A DNA stretch of 64,000 bases, taken from contig NZ_CP023407.1 of assembly GCF_003665435.1 (NCBI RefSeq), positions 2,480,001 through 2,544,000 on the forward strand. Direction: 5' to 3'. This stretch comes from Streptomyces fungicidicus. Lineage in GTDB: Bacteria > Actinomycetota > Actinomycetes > Streptomycetales > Streptomycetaceae. Under the pieces are notes generated by a model. The model searched no databases and was not told the origin of the DNA. It was given only the letters and a program-made list of their open reading frames with translations. Numbering within the stretch: position 1 is the first letter of the stretch; each line of letters starts with the position of its first letter. Of this stretch, positions 16,030 through 23,786 are shown piece after piece. The position numbers and the translations under genes were made by a program.

Positions 16030-17067
16030 GTGACCGCAAGCCTTGAGCAGCTGCGCCGCTGCCACTTCGCCGTCGACCTGGGGGCGGCCCGCACCCGGGT
16101 GTACGTCAAGGGAGCCGGGCTCGTCGTCGACCAGCCGTCCACCGCCGCGGTGAACACCCGTACCGGCGCGCTGATCGCCGTAGGAGAGTTCGCGGAGAAG
16201 ATGACGGGCCGTACTCCGGGCTACATCCGCGTCGTGCGTCCGGTGTCCGGCGGCACGGTCGTCGACATCGAGATGGCGCAGCGCATGCTGCGGCAGCTGC
16301 TCGGCGACAAGACGCGCCGCATGCTGCGCCGCAGGCCGCGGCTGCGGGCCGCCGCCTGTGTCCCGCACGACGCCGACCCGCTCGCCCGGCGGGCCGCGAT
16401 CGAGACCCTGGTCGGTCTGGGCGCCCGCCGGGTGGAACTGGTCGACACGCTCATCGCCGCCGCCGTCGGCTGCGGTCTGCCGGTGGAGCGGCCCGAGGCC
16501 ACCATGATCATGGTGTGCGGTGCGGCGGCCACACAGGTCGCCGTGCTCTCGCTCGGCGCGATCGTGACGGCGGAGCGCATCCCGGTCGGCGGTGAGGCCG
16601 TGGACAACGCGATCGTGCAGCACCTGCGCCACCAGCACCAGCTGATGCTGCCGAGCCAGTCCGTACGGCCCCTGCAGCTCGCCCTGCACGGCAACGGGCT
16701 CACCCCGGAGGGCCCGGAGTCGACGGAGATCCACGGCCGGGACGTCGCCACCGGCCTGGCCCGTTCCGTGAAGGTGGACACGGCCGCCGTGCGGCGCGCC
16801 ATCCAGACGCCGCTCACCGCCGTCCTCGACGGCATCGGCAAGGTGCTGCGGGAGTGCCCGCCCGACCTGGTCGCCGACCTCGCCGACCGCGGCATCATGA
16901 TGGTCGGCGGAAGCGCCCTGCTGCCGGGCCTGGACCAGATGCTGCGTCAGGCGACGGGCATGCCGGTGCACATCGCCGAACGCCCGGACATCTGCGCCAT
17001 CCAGGGGCTCGGCGAGATGCTGGAGGGCCGGATCGCGCCGATGGTGCTGGACCCGACGGGGGCGTGA
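16030..17067 (+). CDS. mbl: MreB-like actin homologue Mbl
   Basis: A 345-residue actin-superfamily protein from GTG 16030 with GGGAGGG at a spacing of about 7. Phosphate-1 loop HFAVDLGAARTRVYVKG and VVDQPSTAAVN correspond to the MreB start, and the C-terminal adenosine loop MMVGGSALLPGLDQMLRQAT and DICAIQGLGEML are present. The phosphate-2 loop, DIGGGTT in MreB, reads VCGAAAT, and the catalytic EEPIAAA reads VDTLIAAA. In S. coelicolor, Mbl (SCO2451) is a truncated or diverged MreB paralogue that helps spore wall formation and depends on MreB (literature, from memory). Single gene, well separated from its neighbours. Confidence 0.88.
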   Translation: MTASLEQLRRCHFAVDLGAARTRVYVKGAGLVVDQPSTAAVNTRTGALIAVGEFAEKMTGRTPGYIRVVRPVSGGTVVDIEMAQRMLRQLLGDKTRRMLRRRPRLRAAACVPHDADPLARRAAIETLVGLGARRVELVDTLIAAAVGCGLPVERPEATMIMVCGAAATQVAVLSLGAIVTAERIPVGGEAVDNAIVQHLRHQHQLMLPSQSVRPLQLALHGNGLTPEGPESTEIHGRDVATGLARSVKVDTAAVRRAIQTPLTAVLDGIGKVLRECPPDLVADLADRGIMMVGGSALLPGLDQMLRQATGMPVHIAERPDICAIQGLGEMLEGRIAPMVLDPTGA

Positions 17068-17068
17068 G

Positions 17069-17088
17069 GGCCCCCCTCAGCGGGGGCC
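17069..17088. terminator. Hairpin between convergent mbl and anti-sigma gene
   Basis: GGCCCCC and GGGGGCC arms around a six-base loop (CTCAGC). It straddles the stop of the minus-strand gene and follows mbl closely, so it could end transcription on both strands. There is no T-tract, as is usual in streptomycetes. Confidence 0.45.
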
Positions 17089-18033
17089 GAACCAGCACCT
17101 GATGGTGGTGCCCTCGTCGCCGGTGTGCACCCGCACCAGGTCGGCGATCAGATTGACCATCAGCAGTCCGCGTCCGCCGCGCTGGTCGTGCGGCGCGGGG
17201 TGACGGCCCGCGAGGGGGTCGGTCAGCCGCCCCCGGTCGCGCACCTCGCACACCACACGCCCGTTCTCGCCCCAGACCCGCAGCACCCCCGAACCGCCGC
17301 CGTGCCTGACGCTGTTCGTGGTCAGCTCGGCCGTGGCGATGGCCAGGTCCTCCAGGGCGACCCCGGTGAGGCCGAGCCGCCGCCCCTCGCCGGACGCGGC
17401 GTGCCGGGCGCCGGGCAGCGAGGCGGCGGCGAACGGGAAGGTCATCGCGTCCGCCACCGGCGGCAGCGGCTCGTTGCAGCGGGCGGCGACCGCGTCGGGC
17501 GCGTACGCGTCGCTGCGGTACTCCGGCCCGGGCCCCGCGGGGATGACGACGGGGTGGGTGGCGTGGGCGTCGGCGAGGGCGCGGGCGGGCAGGCGCGCGG
17601 CGTCGTAGGGGCAGAGGATCGTCACCGCACGGCCCCGGAAGGCGGCGTTGATCAGCGCCTCGTGCTGGACGCAGGCGGGGTACTCGGTCTCCGAGCGGCC
17701 GGCCCAGACCGGCTCGCCGATGATCCGTACCCGCTTCCCGGCGGGCCGGTCGTCGGCGAAGGCACGGAGCACGCCGGGGATGATCCGGCCGGGGTTGCGT
17801 CCGGCCTCGCGCATGTCGACGAGGCGGACGGCCGCCGCGTCGTCGCCGAGCGCGTCCCGGAGGAGCCTCAGCCGGTCGCCGGGCACGGCGACGGCCACGG
17901 GCTCGCCGGCGGCGAGTCCCGCGCGCACGAAGGGGAGGGTGCCGTCCAGGTACTCCCGGTCGTCCCGGTAGAAGAGGGCGGGGTGGACGAAGGGGTCGGG
18001 GGCGGTTGCCAGGGGTTCGGCCGCGGCGCTCAT
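17077..18033 (-). CDS. RsbA-like anti-sigma factor: MEDS sensor domain plus HATPase
   Basis: A 318-residue soluble protein. Residues 1-170 form a MEDS (DcmR-type) sensory domain: HPALFYRDDREYLDGTLPFV, VRIIGEPVWAG, and CVQHEALINAAFRGRAVTIL. Residues 210-318 form an RsbW-like GHKL ATPase: LEDLAIATAELTTNSVRHGG (N-box), CEVRDRGRL (G1), GGRGLLMVNLIADLVRV (G2). It lacks a phospho-acceptor dimerisation domain, so it should act as a kinase/anti-sigma switch rather than a two-component sensor. Its ATG overlaps the STAS gene stop (ATGA). Partner-switching of an alternative sigma factor is the likely role; the sigma factor is not in the window. Confidence 0.85.
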   Translation of the reverse strand: MSAAAEPLATAPDPFVHPALFYRDDREYLDGTLPFVRAGLAAGEPVAVAVPGDRLRLLRDALGDDAAAVRLVDMREAGRNPGRIIPGVLRAFADDRPAGKRVRIIGEPVWAGRSETEYPACVQHEALINAAFRGRAVTILCPYDAARLPARALADAHATHPVVIPAGPGPEYRSDAYAPDAVAARCNEPLPPVADAMTFPFAAASLPGARHAASGEGRRLGLTGVALEDLAIATAELTTNSVRHGGGSGVLRVWGENGRVVCEVRDRGRLTDPLAGRHPAPHDQRGGRGLLMVNLIADLVRVHTGDEGTTIRCWFGPR

Positions 18034-18383
18034 GACATCGACACCTCGATCGTCGACAGGCCGGGCCAGAACGTCTCCAGCACCCGGCGCAGGGCGGGCG
18101 GCGGGCGGCGCACCACGAAACGGCGGCCGTCCCCGAGCCGTTCGGCGGCCGCGGCGAGCGCTCCGGCGCCCGCGACGTCGACGAACGTCACCTCGGACAG
18201 TTCCAGCAAATACACGGCCTCACCTTCGCGCACCGCCCGCTCCAGCACGCGTTCCCAGATCGTGTGGGTGGCCAGGCCGATCTCGCCGGCCGCGCGGACG
18301 CCTTGGCCGCCCTCCAGCGGGCACACCGTCAGACGCGGCTCCGGAGTCCCCGGCCCGTCCGCTGTCCGGCGCCCGTCCTCCAC
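18030..18383 (-). CDS. STAS-domain anti-sigma factor antagonist, no phospho-serine
   Basis: A 117-residue STAS protein. I chose GTG 18383 because GGGGAGA lies six bases ahead; in-frame GTG codons at 18398 and 18413 are alternatives, but the latter abuts a candidate promoter -10. The STAS signature is LELSEVTFVDVAGAGAL. In SpoIIAA-type proteins the loop reads DSSG, and the second serine is phosphorylated by the kinase; here it is DVAG, with alanine at that position. The protein could therefore be constitutively active, or be a binding module released in another way. It overlaps the anti-sigma gene by ATGA, so the two are co-translated. Confidence 0.8.
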   Translation of the reverse strand: MEDGRRTADGPGTPEPRLTVCPLEGGQGVRAAGEIGLATHTIWERVLERAVREGEAVYLLELSEVTFVDVAGAGALAAAAERLGDGRRFVVRRPPPALRRVLETFWPGLSTIEVSMS

Positions 18384-18413
18384 CTCGCGTCTCCCCACGT
18401 TCCCTGTCCGCAC

Positions 18414-18438
18414 CTACCCGGTCGTTTCCCGGCCATTC
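18414..18438 (-). promoter_or_regulatory. SigB-type promoter candidate for the STAS/anti-sigma operon
   Basis: On the minus strand, GAAT is followed by 15 bases and then GGGTAG, fitting the streptomycete SigB-group consensus G-N-N-T, N14-16, G-G-G-T-A. It points into the STAS gene and would place the transcript start about 20-25 bases before the preferred GTG. Stress-sigma control of its own regulators is a common arrangement. Confidence 0.45.
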
Positions 18439-18573
18439 ACCGGTGCGGTGTGTAGTACGCCGCAGGGCGGGCAGGCGCACTCCCGGCACAGCCGGGACCG
18501 TGCGCAGCCTACCGCCTCGGCCCCCGGTGGCCCGGAATCTCCGACCCCTCGTGAGGACCGACAAGGCGGTGAC

Positions 18574-19263
18574 ATGACCTCCGCGGCATCACTACCTCTC
18601 CCGGGAAGGCCGAACCCCTTGGTCATCGGCGGCCGCATGGACGCGGACAGGGCGCTGCTCACCCCGCGCGGCGAACTGGTCCGCGGGTCCGCCCGGACCC
18701 TGGCCGAGAAGCTGGCGCAGCTGCCCGTGGGCACGGCGCGGGTCGATCTGGACATGAGCGGCGTGTACTTCATGGACACGGCGGGGCTGGAGTTCCTGGA
18801 GGTGCTGCGCGACCACGGCCGGCGCCGGTCGATGCCGGTCACGGCGACCCGCTGGAACGGCCAGCCGCGCCGCATCCTGGAACTCGCCGGCCTCGACACC
18901 GGGGACCCGCTGCGCCTCCCCGCCCCGGACGGCACGGCGTCGCCGGAGTCACCGGCCTCCTCGGCGGTGGCCCTGGAGCGGGAGGAGCGGCTGCACCTGC
19001 TGCGGGAGGAGGTCGAGCAGCTGCGGCAGGCGATCGCCTCCCGCCCGGTGATCGACCAGGCCCGCGGCGTCCTGATGGCCACGTACGGCTGTACCTCGGA
19101 CGAGGCCTGGCACATCCTCCGGGAGGCGTCCCAGCTGTCCAACACCAAGCTCCACGCGGTCGCGGAGGCGCTCACCGTCTCCGCCCAGGCGGCGGGCGCT
19201 CCCCCGCCCGAGGAGGTCCGCACGGCGCTGTCCCGGGCGCTTGCCCGCCGCTCGTCACGGTGA
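18574..19263 (+). CDS. STAS-ANTAR fusion protein
   Basis: A 229-residue protein. Residues 20-120 form a STAS domain with VDLDMSGVYFMDTAGLEFLE; the loop is DTAG, alanine replacing the usual phospho-serine. Residues 130-170 are a predicted coiled coil (EREERLHLLREEVEQLRQAI), and residues 170-215 an ANTAR domain (VIDQARGVLMATYGCTSDEA, then LREASQLSN) of three helices that binds paired RNA hairpins in antiterminators. This combination suggests that partner-switch input controls RNA antitermination. It is divergent from the STAS/anti-sigma pair, sharing the region with the candidate SigB promoter. The start ATG has only a modest ribosome site (AAGGCGG). Confidence 0.8.
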   Translation: MTSAASLPLPGRPNPLVIGGRMDADRALLTPRGELVRGSARTLAEKLAQLPVGTARVDLDMSGVYFMDTAGLEFLEVLRDHGRRRSMPVTATRWNGQPRRILELAGLDTGDPLRLPAPDGTASPESPASSAVALEREERLHLLREEVEQLRQAIASRPVIDQARGVLMATYGCTSDEAWHILREASQLSNTKLHAVAEALTVSAQAAGAPPPEEVRTALSRALARRSSR

Positions 19264-19345
19264 CTCCCGGGCCGTGGTGACTCCGGGCGTGAGGGGGTAC
19301 TCGGCGACGGACGACCAGCGGCCCATGTGAGCGGGAGGCGGCATC

Positions 19346-19510
19346 ATGAGCGAGCTGAGCGAGCACACTCCGTCCCAGGCCGAGGGCGACAGGGACGACG
19401 AGGAGTGGACCACCCCCGAGATCCCGCACTCGACCCCGTCCCAGGCGGAGGGGGAGCGCGACCCGTCGGACGCGCCCGGCGCGTCCGAGGACGACACCGG
19501 GGGCGGCTGA
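19346..19510 (+). CDS. Small acidic protein with internal HTPSQAEG repeat
   Basis: A 54-residue protein with a good ribosome site (GGGAGG, spacing 7). It is very acidic and contains a near-duplicate segment: HTPSQAEGDRDDEEW and STPSQAEGERDPSDA. No membrane segment, cysteine or signal. Predicted disordered. I recall similar small proteins annotated as hypothetical in other streptomycetes; function is not known. It follows the STAS-ANTAR gene by about 80 bases and could be co-transcribed. Confidence 0.6.
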   Translation: MSELSEHTPSQAEGDRDDEEWTTPEIPHSTPSQAEGERDPSDAPGASEDDTGGG

Positions 19511-19551
19511 ACCGCGGGAGGTCCGGGCGCCCTTCGCTTCCGCGAGGCGCG

Positions 19552-19628
19552 TGGTGGGGCGGGTGGGACTCGAACCCACGGCCGACGGATTATGAGTCCG
19601 CTGCTCTAACCGGCTGAGCTACCGCCCC
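19552..19628 (-). tRNA. tRNA with CAU anticodon (Ile2 or elongator Met)
   Basis: Full cloverleaf on the minus strand: acceptor GGGGCGG/CCGCCCC, D-arm GCTC/GAGC, anticodon stem GCGGA/TCCGT with loop CTCATAA, T-arm GTGGG/CCCAC with TTCGAGT, discriminator A and an encoded CCA. The anticodon CAU (complement at 19592-19594) leaves two options: tRNA-Ile2, where TilS changes C34 to lysidine, or elongator tRNA-Met. The three initiator G-C pairs before the anticodon loop are absent, so it is not the initiator. Confidence 0.93.
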
Positions 19629-19771
19629 ATAACGGCGTGTCGCGTACATGTGTGCGCGCCGTCTGCCGCAGCATAGCCGCTCATACGATCTCCTGCTTCG
19701 GATGGTCGGCTGCGTACGGCCCCGGTGACCATGGAGACCGCCCCGCGCCCCGCGCGGTTCCCCCGGACATG

Positions 19772-19794
19772 AAAAAGGACCCCGACGGGGTCCT
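19772..19794 (-). terminator. Intrinsic terminator downstream of the tRNA-Asn pair
   Basis: On the minus strand the stem AGGACCCC/GGGGTCCT with a GTC loop is followed by five T residues, a classical factor-independent terminator. It lies just past the 3' end of the two tRNA-Asn genes. Confidence 0.85.
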
Positions 19795-19805
19795 CGTTCA
19801 GCATG

Positions 19806-19878
19806 CTCCCCCGACTGGACTCGAACCAGTAACCTGCCGGTTAACAGCCGGCTGCTCTGCCAATTGAGCTACGGAGGA
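19806..19878 (-). tRNA. tRNA-Asn (GUU), copy 1
   Basis: Minus-strand cloverleaf: acceptor TCCTCCG/CGGGGGA, anticodon loop CTGTTAA giving GUU, T-arm with TTCGAGT, discriminator G. CCA is not encoded. Identical in sequence to copy 2 at 19884-19956; the repeat period is 78 bases and the spacer only 5 bases, so both are processed from one transcript. Confidence 0.95.
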
Positions 19879-19883
19879 CCGAG

Positions 19884-19956
19884 CTCCCCCGACTGGACTC
19901 GAACCAGTAACCTGCCGGTTAACAGCCGGCTGCTCTGCCAATTGAGCTACGGAGGA
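19884..19956 (-). tRNA. tRNA-Asn (GUU), copy 2
   Basis: Identical to the copy at 19806-19878, including the GUU anticodon and G discriminator, and first in the transcript. The region 19957-20125 upstream carries its promoter, but I cannot assign the -35 and -10 boxes with confidence. Confidence 0.95.
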
Positions 19957-20125
19957 ATGCCTCGTTGCATCGAACGCGTCTGCCTGGGTATTCGCCAGGG
20001 GGCGCGCGCTCGCTGCGACACATACATTAGCGCAAGCAGGGGGGTGCTCCGCCAATCGGTTCTCCCCGGCCCTGTCGCCGCGCCGGAGACCTACGCAGAC
20101 TGGAACAACGGGAAGGGTGGCCGCC

Positions 20126-20431
20126 ATGCGTTACCGGCTCACGTTCGTCACCGGAGTCGTCCTGGGATACGTGCTGGGCACGAAAGCCGGGCGCGAGCGC
20201 TACGAGCAGATGAAGAGGTCCGCGCAGCAGTTCACGCAGAACCCGGCGGTCCGCAACACCGCGGAGAGCGCGGCCCAGCAGGGCCGCGAGTTCGCGGACA
20301 AGGCGTACCACGTGGTGAGCGACAAGGTCGGCGACCGCATGCCCGACTCGGTGGCACAGCGGGTCTCCGCGCTCCGCGAGCGCACCGCCCACGGCTCGAC
20401 GGACGACGACTGGGGCACCAGCAACACATAA
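20126..20431 (+). CDS. YtxH-domain small membrane-associated protein
   Basis: A 101-residue protein. I preferred the ATG at 20126 over a GTG three codons earlier because GGGAAGGG is better spaced. Residues 1-20 hold one short hydrophobic helix (YRLTFVTGVVLGYVLGTKAG) ending in GxxAGRERYEQMK, the YtxH/GvpP-type signature; the rest is an amphipathic helical tail rich in Gln, Arg and Ala. Likely anchored in the membrane with the tail in the cytoplasm. Related Bacillus proteins respond to general stress. No specific function is known. Confidence 0.75.
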   Translation: MRYRLTFVTGVVLGYVLGTKAGRERYEQMKRSAQQFTQNPAVRNTAESAAQQGREFADKAYHVVSDKVGDRMPDSVAQRVSALRERTAHGSTDDDWGTSNT

Positions 20432-20491
20432 GGGGACCCACCGGCGACTCCCCCGCCCCACCCACCCCTCCCCATGCGGCAAAATCGCCGT

Positions 20492-21946
20492 ATGGGGATA
20501 GTCGCCGGACTGGACAGCGCGCCAGACTTCACTCGCATCGTCGTCTGTGACACGGACACCGGAGCCGTGCTCAGGCAGGGGTACGCCCAGCATCCGGTGC
20601 AGGCCCCCGACGGCGGTGGCCGCCCCTCGGACGTGGACCCGCAGGCCTGGCTGCTGTCGCTGGGCGAGGCGGCGGGCGGCGGACTGCTCGAGGGCGTGCA
20701 GGCGATCGGGGTGTCCGCGCAGGCGAACGCGCTGGTCCCGCTGGACTCGCAGGGCAACACCGTGCGGCCGGCGATGACCGGCGGCGACAAGCGGGCGCAG
20801 GTCGCGGCGGCCGATCTGATCGACGCGCTCGGCGGGCGCGAGGCGTGGGCGCAGGCCGTGGGCTGTGTGCCGCAGGCCGCGCAGTCCGTGACGAAGCTGC
20901 GCTGGATGGCCCGCAGCGAACCGGAGAACGCGGCGCGCACCGCCGTGCTGCTGCAGGCGCACGACTGGCTGGTGTGGCAGCTGCTCGGCCGGCCGGTGCG
21001 GCGGACCACCGACCGGGGCGGGGCCTCCGGCACCGGCTACTGGGCGGCCGCCACCGGCGGTTACCGTGCCGATCTGGTGGAGATGGCGCTCGGCCACCAG
21101 GCGATGCTGCCCGAGGTGATCGGCCCGGCGGACGCGGCCGGCACGACGCCGGAGGGGCTGCTGATCTCCGCCGGTACGGGCGAGACGATGGCGGCGGCGT
21201 TCGGGCTCGGGATCGGCCTGGGCGACGCCGTGGTGTCGCTGGGCGCGTCCGGGTCCGTGATGGCCGTGCACCCCGAGGCGCTCGTCGACCAGTCCGGCAT
21301 GATCACCTCCCTGGCCGACGCGACCGGCATGCACCTGCCCGTCGTCACCACCCTGAACGCGGTGCGCGCCCTGCGCGGGACCGCCGAACTGCTCGGCGTG
21401 CCCGATCTGGAGAGCCTGTCCGACCTGGCGATGAAGTCGACGCCTGGAGCGCACGGGCTGGTGCTGCTGCCCTATCTGGAGGGTGAGCGCACCCCGAATC
21501 TGCCGCACACCGCCGGGACGCTGGCGGGGCTGCGGCGGGAGTCGATGAAGCCGGAGCACCTGGCGCGGGCCGCCTTCGAGGGGATGCTGTGCGGGCTCGC
21601 CGACGCGCTGGACGTGCTGCGCGGCCGGGGCGTGGAGGTGCGGCGGGTGTTCCTGCTGGGCCAGGCCGCGGAGCTGCCCGCCGTGCAGTCGGCGGCGCCC
21701 GCGCTGTTCGGGGCGCAGGTGATCGTGCCGCAGCCCGCGGACTACGCGGCGATCGGCGCGGCCCGGCAGGCGGCCTGGGCGCTGGGTGTGTCGCAGGGCA
21801 CACTCGACCCGCGCAACCCGCCGGTCTGGCAGGGCGCGGTGGCGCAGGTGCTGGACCCGGGCGAGGACTTGGCGGTGGGACAGGCGGTGCGCCAGCAGTA
21901 CGTGTCGGTGCGCGAGCAGACGCATCCGGGGGCGTTCCGCCCGTAG
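20492..21946 (+). CDS. FGGY-family carbohydrate kinase homologue with eroded catalytic motifs
   Basis: A 484-residue protein collinear with xylulokinase (XylB): GVSAQANALVPLDSQGN, RRTTDRGGASGTGYW, LGASGSVMAVHP, LLPYLEGERTPN and YAAIGAARQAAWAL align in order. Three key sites differ. The N-terminal phosphate loop, D-x-G-T in kinases, reads DSAPDFT. The catalytic-base segment, GGGDNAAGA in XylB, reads AGTGETMAAAF, with Glu for Asp. The adenosine motif, GGGA, reads LLGQAAELPA. Annotation as xylulose kinase is usual for such genes, but activity is doubtful. The ATG at 20492 has almost no ribosome site and may be leaderless. Confidence 0.75.
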   Translation: MGIVAGLDSAPDFTRIVVCDTDTGAVLRQGYAQHPVQAPDGGGRPSDVDPQAWLLSLGEAAGGGLLEGVQAIGVSAQANALVPLDSQGNTVRPAMTGGDKRAQVAAADLIDALGGREAWAQAVGCVPQAAQSVTKLRWMARSEPENAARTAVLLQAHDWLVWQLLGRPVRRTTDRGGASGTGYWAAATGGYRADLVEMALGHQAMLPEVIGPADAAGTTPEGLLISAGTGETMAAAFGLGIGLGDAVVSLGASGSVMAVHPEALVDQSGMITSLADATGMHLPVVTTLNAVRALRGTAELLGVPDLESLSDLAMKSTPGAHGLVLLPYLEGERTPNLPHTAGTLAGLRRESMKPEHLARAAFEGMLCGLADALDVLRGRGVEVRRVFLLGQAAELPAVQSAAPALFGAQVIVPQPADYAAIGAARQAAWALGVSQGTLDPRNPPVWQGAVAQVLDPGEDLAVGQAVRQQYVSVREQTHPGAFRP

Positions 21947-22052
21947 CGGGTGCGCGCCCCCGTTAATTCGGTTGAGGTAACGCGGGTGGAGTGTTCGACG
22001 ATAGGGGCCACGGGCAACCAACGCCCCCGCCGACCACTCCGAGAGACTCAGC

Positions 22053-23786
22053 GTGCTCATACGACTCCTGCGGACCCATCTCGAGCCCTACAAGAGACCC
22101 ATCGCCCTGCTGGTGCTGCTGCAGTTCCTGCAGACCAGCGCCACGCTCTACCTGCCCACGCTCAACGCGGACATCATCGACCGGGGGGTCGTCCAGGGCG
22201 ACACCGGTTACATCCTGAGCTACGGCGCCCTGATGATCGGCATCTCGCTGGCGCAGGTCGTCTGCAACATCGGCGCCGTGTACTACGGCGCCCGGACCGC
22301 GTCGGCCCTCGGACGGGACGTGCGCGCCGCCGTGTTCGACCGGGTGCAGTCGTTCTCCGCGCGTGAGGTCGGTCACTTCGGCGCGCCCTCGCTGATCACC
22401 CGTACGACGAACGACGTCCAGCAGGTGCAGATGCTGGTCCTGATGACGTTCACCCTGATGGTGTCGGCGCCGATCATGTGTGTGGGCGGCATCGTGATGG
22501 CGCTCGGCCTGGACGTCCCGCTGTCGGGCGTGCTGGTCGCGGTGGTGCCGGTGCTGGCCGTCTGCGTGACGCTGATCGTGCGCCGGCTGCGGCCGCTGTT
22601 CCGGACCATGCAGGAGCGGCTCGACACGGTGAACCGGGTGCTGCGCGAGCAGATCACCGGCAACAGGGTGATCCGCGCGTTCGTCCGGGACACCTACGAA
22701 CAGGGGCGGTTCCGGAAGTCCAACACCGAGCTGACCGACATGTCGCTGCGCACGGGCAATCTGCTCGCGCTGATGTTCCCGGTGGTCATGACGGTGGTGA
22801 ACCTGTCGTCCATCGCGGTGGTGTGGTTCGGCGCGCACCGCATCGACAGCGGCGGGATGCAGATCGGCGACCTGACCGCGTTCCTCGCCTATCTGATGCA
22901 GATCGTCATGTCCGTGATGATGGCCACCTTCATGTTCATGATGGTGCCGCGCGCCGAGGTGTGCGCCGAGCGCATCCAGGAGGTGCTGGGCACCTCCTCC
23001 AGCGTGGTGCCCCCGGCCGCGCCGGTCACCGAGCTGCGCCGGCACGGTCATCTGGAGGTCCGGGGCGCGGGGTTCCGCTACCCGGGCGCCGAGGAGCCGG
23101 TGCTGAAGGGGGTCGACCTGGTGGCGCGGCCCGGCGAGGTCACCGCCGTGATCGGTTCGACCGGCAGCGGCAAGTCGACGCTGCTCGGCCTGGTCCCCCG
23201 GCTGTTCGACGCGACCGACGGGGAGGTGCTGGTGGACGGCGTGCCCGTGGCGGAGGTCGAACCGGCGCTGCTGGCCAGGACGGTCGGGCTGGTGCCGCAG
23301 AAGCCGTACCTGTTCGCGGGGACGGTGGCGACCAATCTGCGCTACGGCAATCCGGACGCCACGGACGAGGAACTGTGGCAGGCGCTGGAGGTGGCGCAGG
23401 GCAGGGACTTCGTGGAGCGGCTGGACGGCGGCCTCGACGCGCCGATCTCCCAGGGCGGCACGAACGTCTCCGGCGGTCAGCGCCAGCGCCTGGCGATCGC
23501 CCGGACGCTGGTGCAGCGCCCGGAGATCTACCTCTTCGACGACTCCTTCTCCGCGCTGGACTACGCCACCGACGCGGCCCTGCGGGCGGCGCTCGCGCGG
23601 GAGACGGCCGAGGCGACCGTGGTGATCGTCGCCCAGCGGGTGGCGACCATCCGGGACGCCGACCGGATCGTGGTCCTCGACGAGGGCCGCGTCGTCGGCA
23701 CCGGCCGGCACCACGAGCTGATGGCGGACAACGAGACCTACCGGGAGATCGTGCTCTCCCAGCTGACGGAAGCGGAGGCTGCCTGA
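22053..23786 (+). CDS. ABC exporter half-transporter, degenerate-site subunit
   Basis: A 577-residue ABC exporter with six membrane helices (residues 1-310) and a C-terminal ATPase. Walker A is GSTGSGKSTLLG and the signature is NVSGGQRQRLAIARTL, both intact. Walker B ends FDDSFSALD, with Asp in place of the catalytic Glu, and the switch histidine is glutamine (VIVAQRVATI). This subunit therefore supplies the non-hydrolysing site of a heterodimer, like one half of TM287/288 or BmrCD. Its TGA overlaps the next ATG by one base. Likely exports hydrophobic drugs or lipids; substrate unknown. Confidence 0.9.
   Translation: MLIRLLRTHLEPYKRPIALLVLLQFLQTSATLYLPTLNADIIDRGVVQGDTGYILSYGALMIGISLAQVVCNIGAVYYGARTASALGRDVRAAVFDRVQSFSAREVGHFGAPSLITRTTNDVQQVQMLVLMTFTLMVSAPIMCVGGIVMALGLDVPLSGVLVAVVPVLAVCVTLIVRRLRPLFRTMQERLDTVNRVLREQITGNRVIRAFVRDTYEQGRFRKSNTELTDMSLRTGNLLALMFPVVMTVVNLSSIAVVWFGAHRIDSGGMQIGDLTAFLAYLMQIVMSVMMATFMFMMVPRAEVCAERIQEVLGTSSSVVPPAAPVTELRRHGHLEVRGAGFRYPGAEEPVLKGVDLVARPGEVTAVIGSTGSGKSTLLGLVPRLFDATDGEVLVDGVPVAEVEPALLARTVGLVPQKPYLFAGTVATNLRYGNPDATDEELWQALEVAQGRDFVERLDGGLDAPISQGGTNVSGGQRQRLAIARTLVQRPEIYLFDDSFSALDYATDAALRAALARETAEATVVIVAQRVATIRDADRIVVLDEGRVVGTGRHHELMADNETYREIVLSQLTEAEAA

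Noticed and set aside
19957..20125. Promoter boxes of the tRNA-Asn transcript
   Set aside because: Several weak -35/-10 options exist on the minus strand; none is clearly better, so none was annotated.
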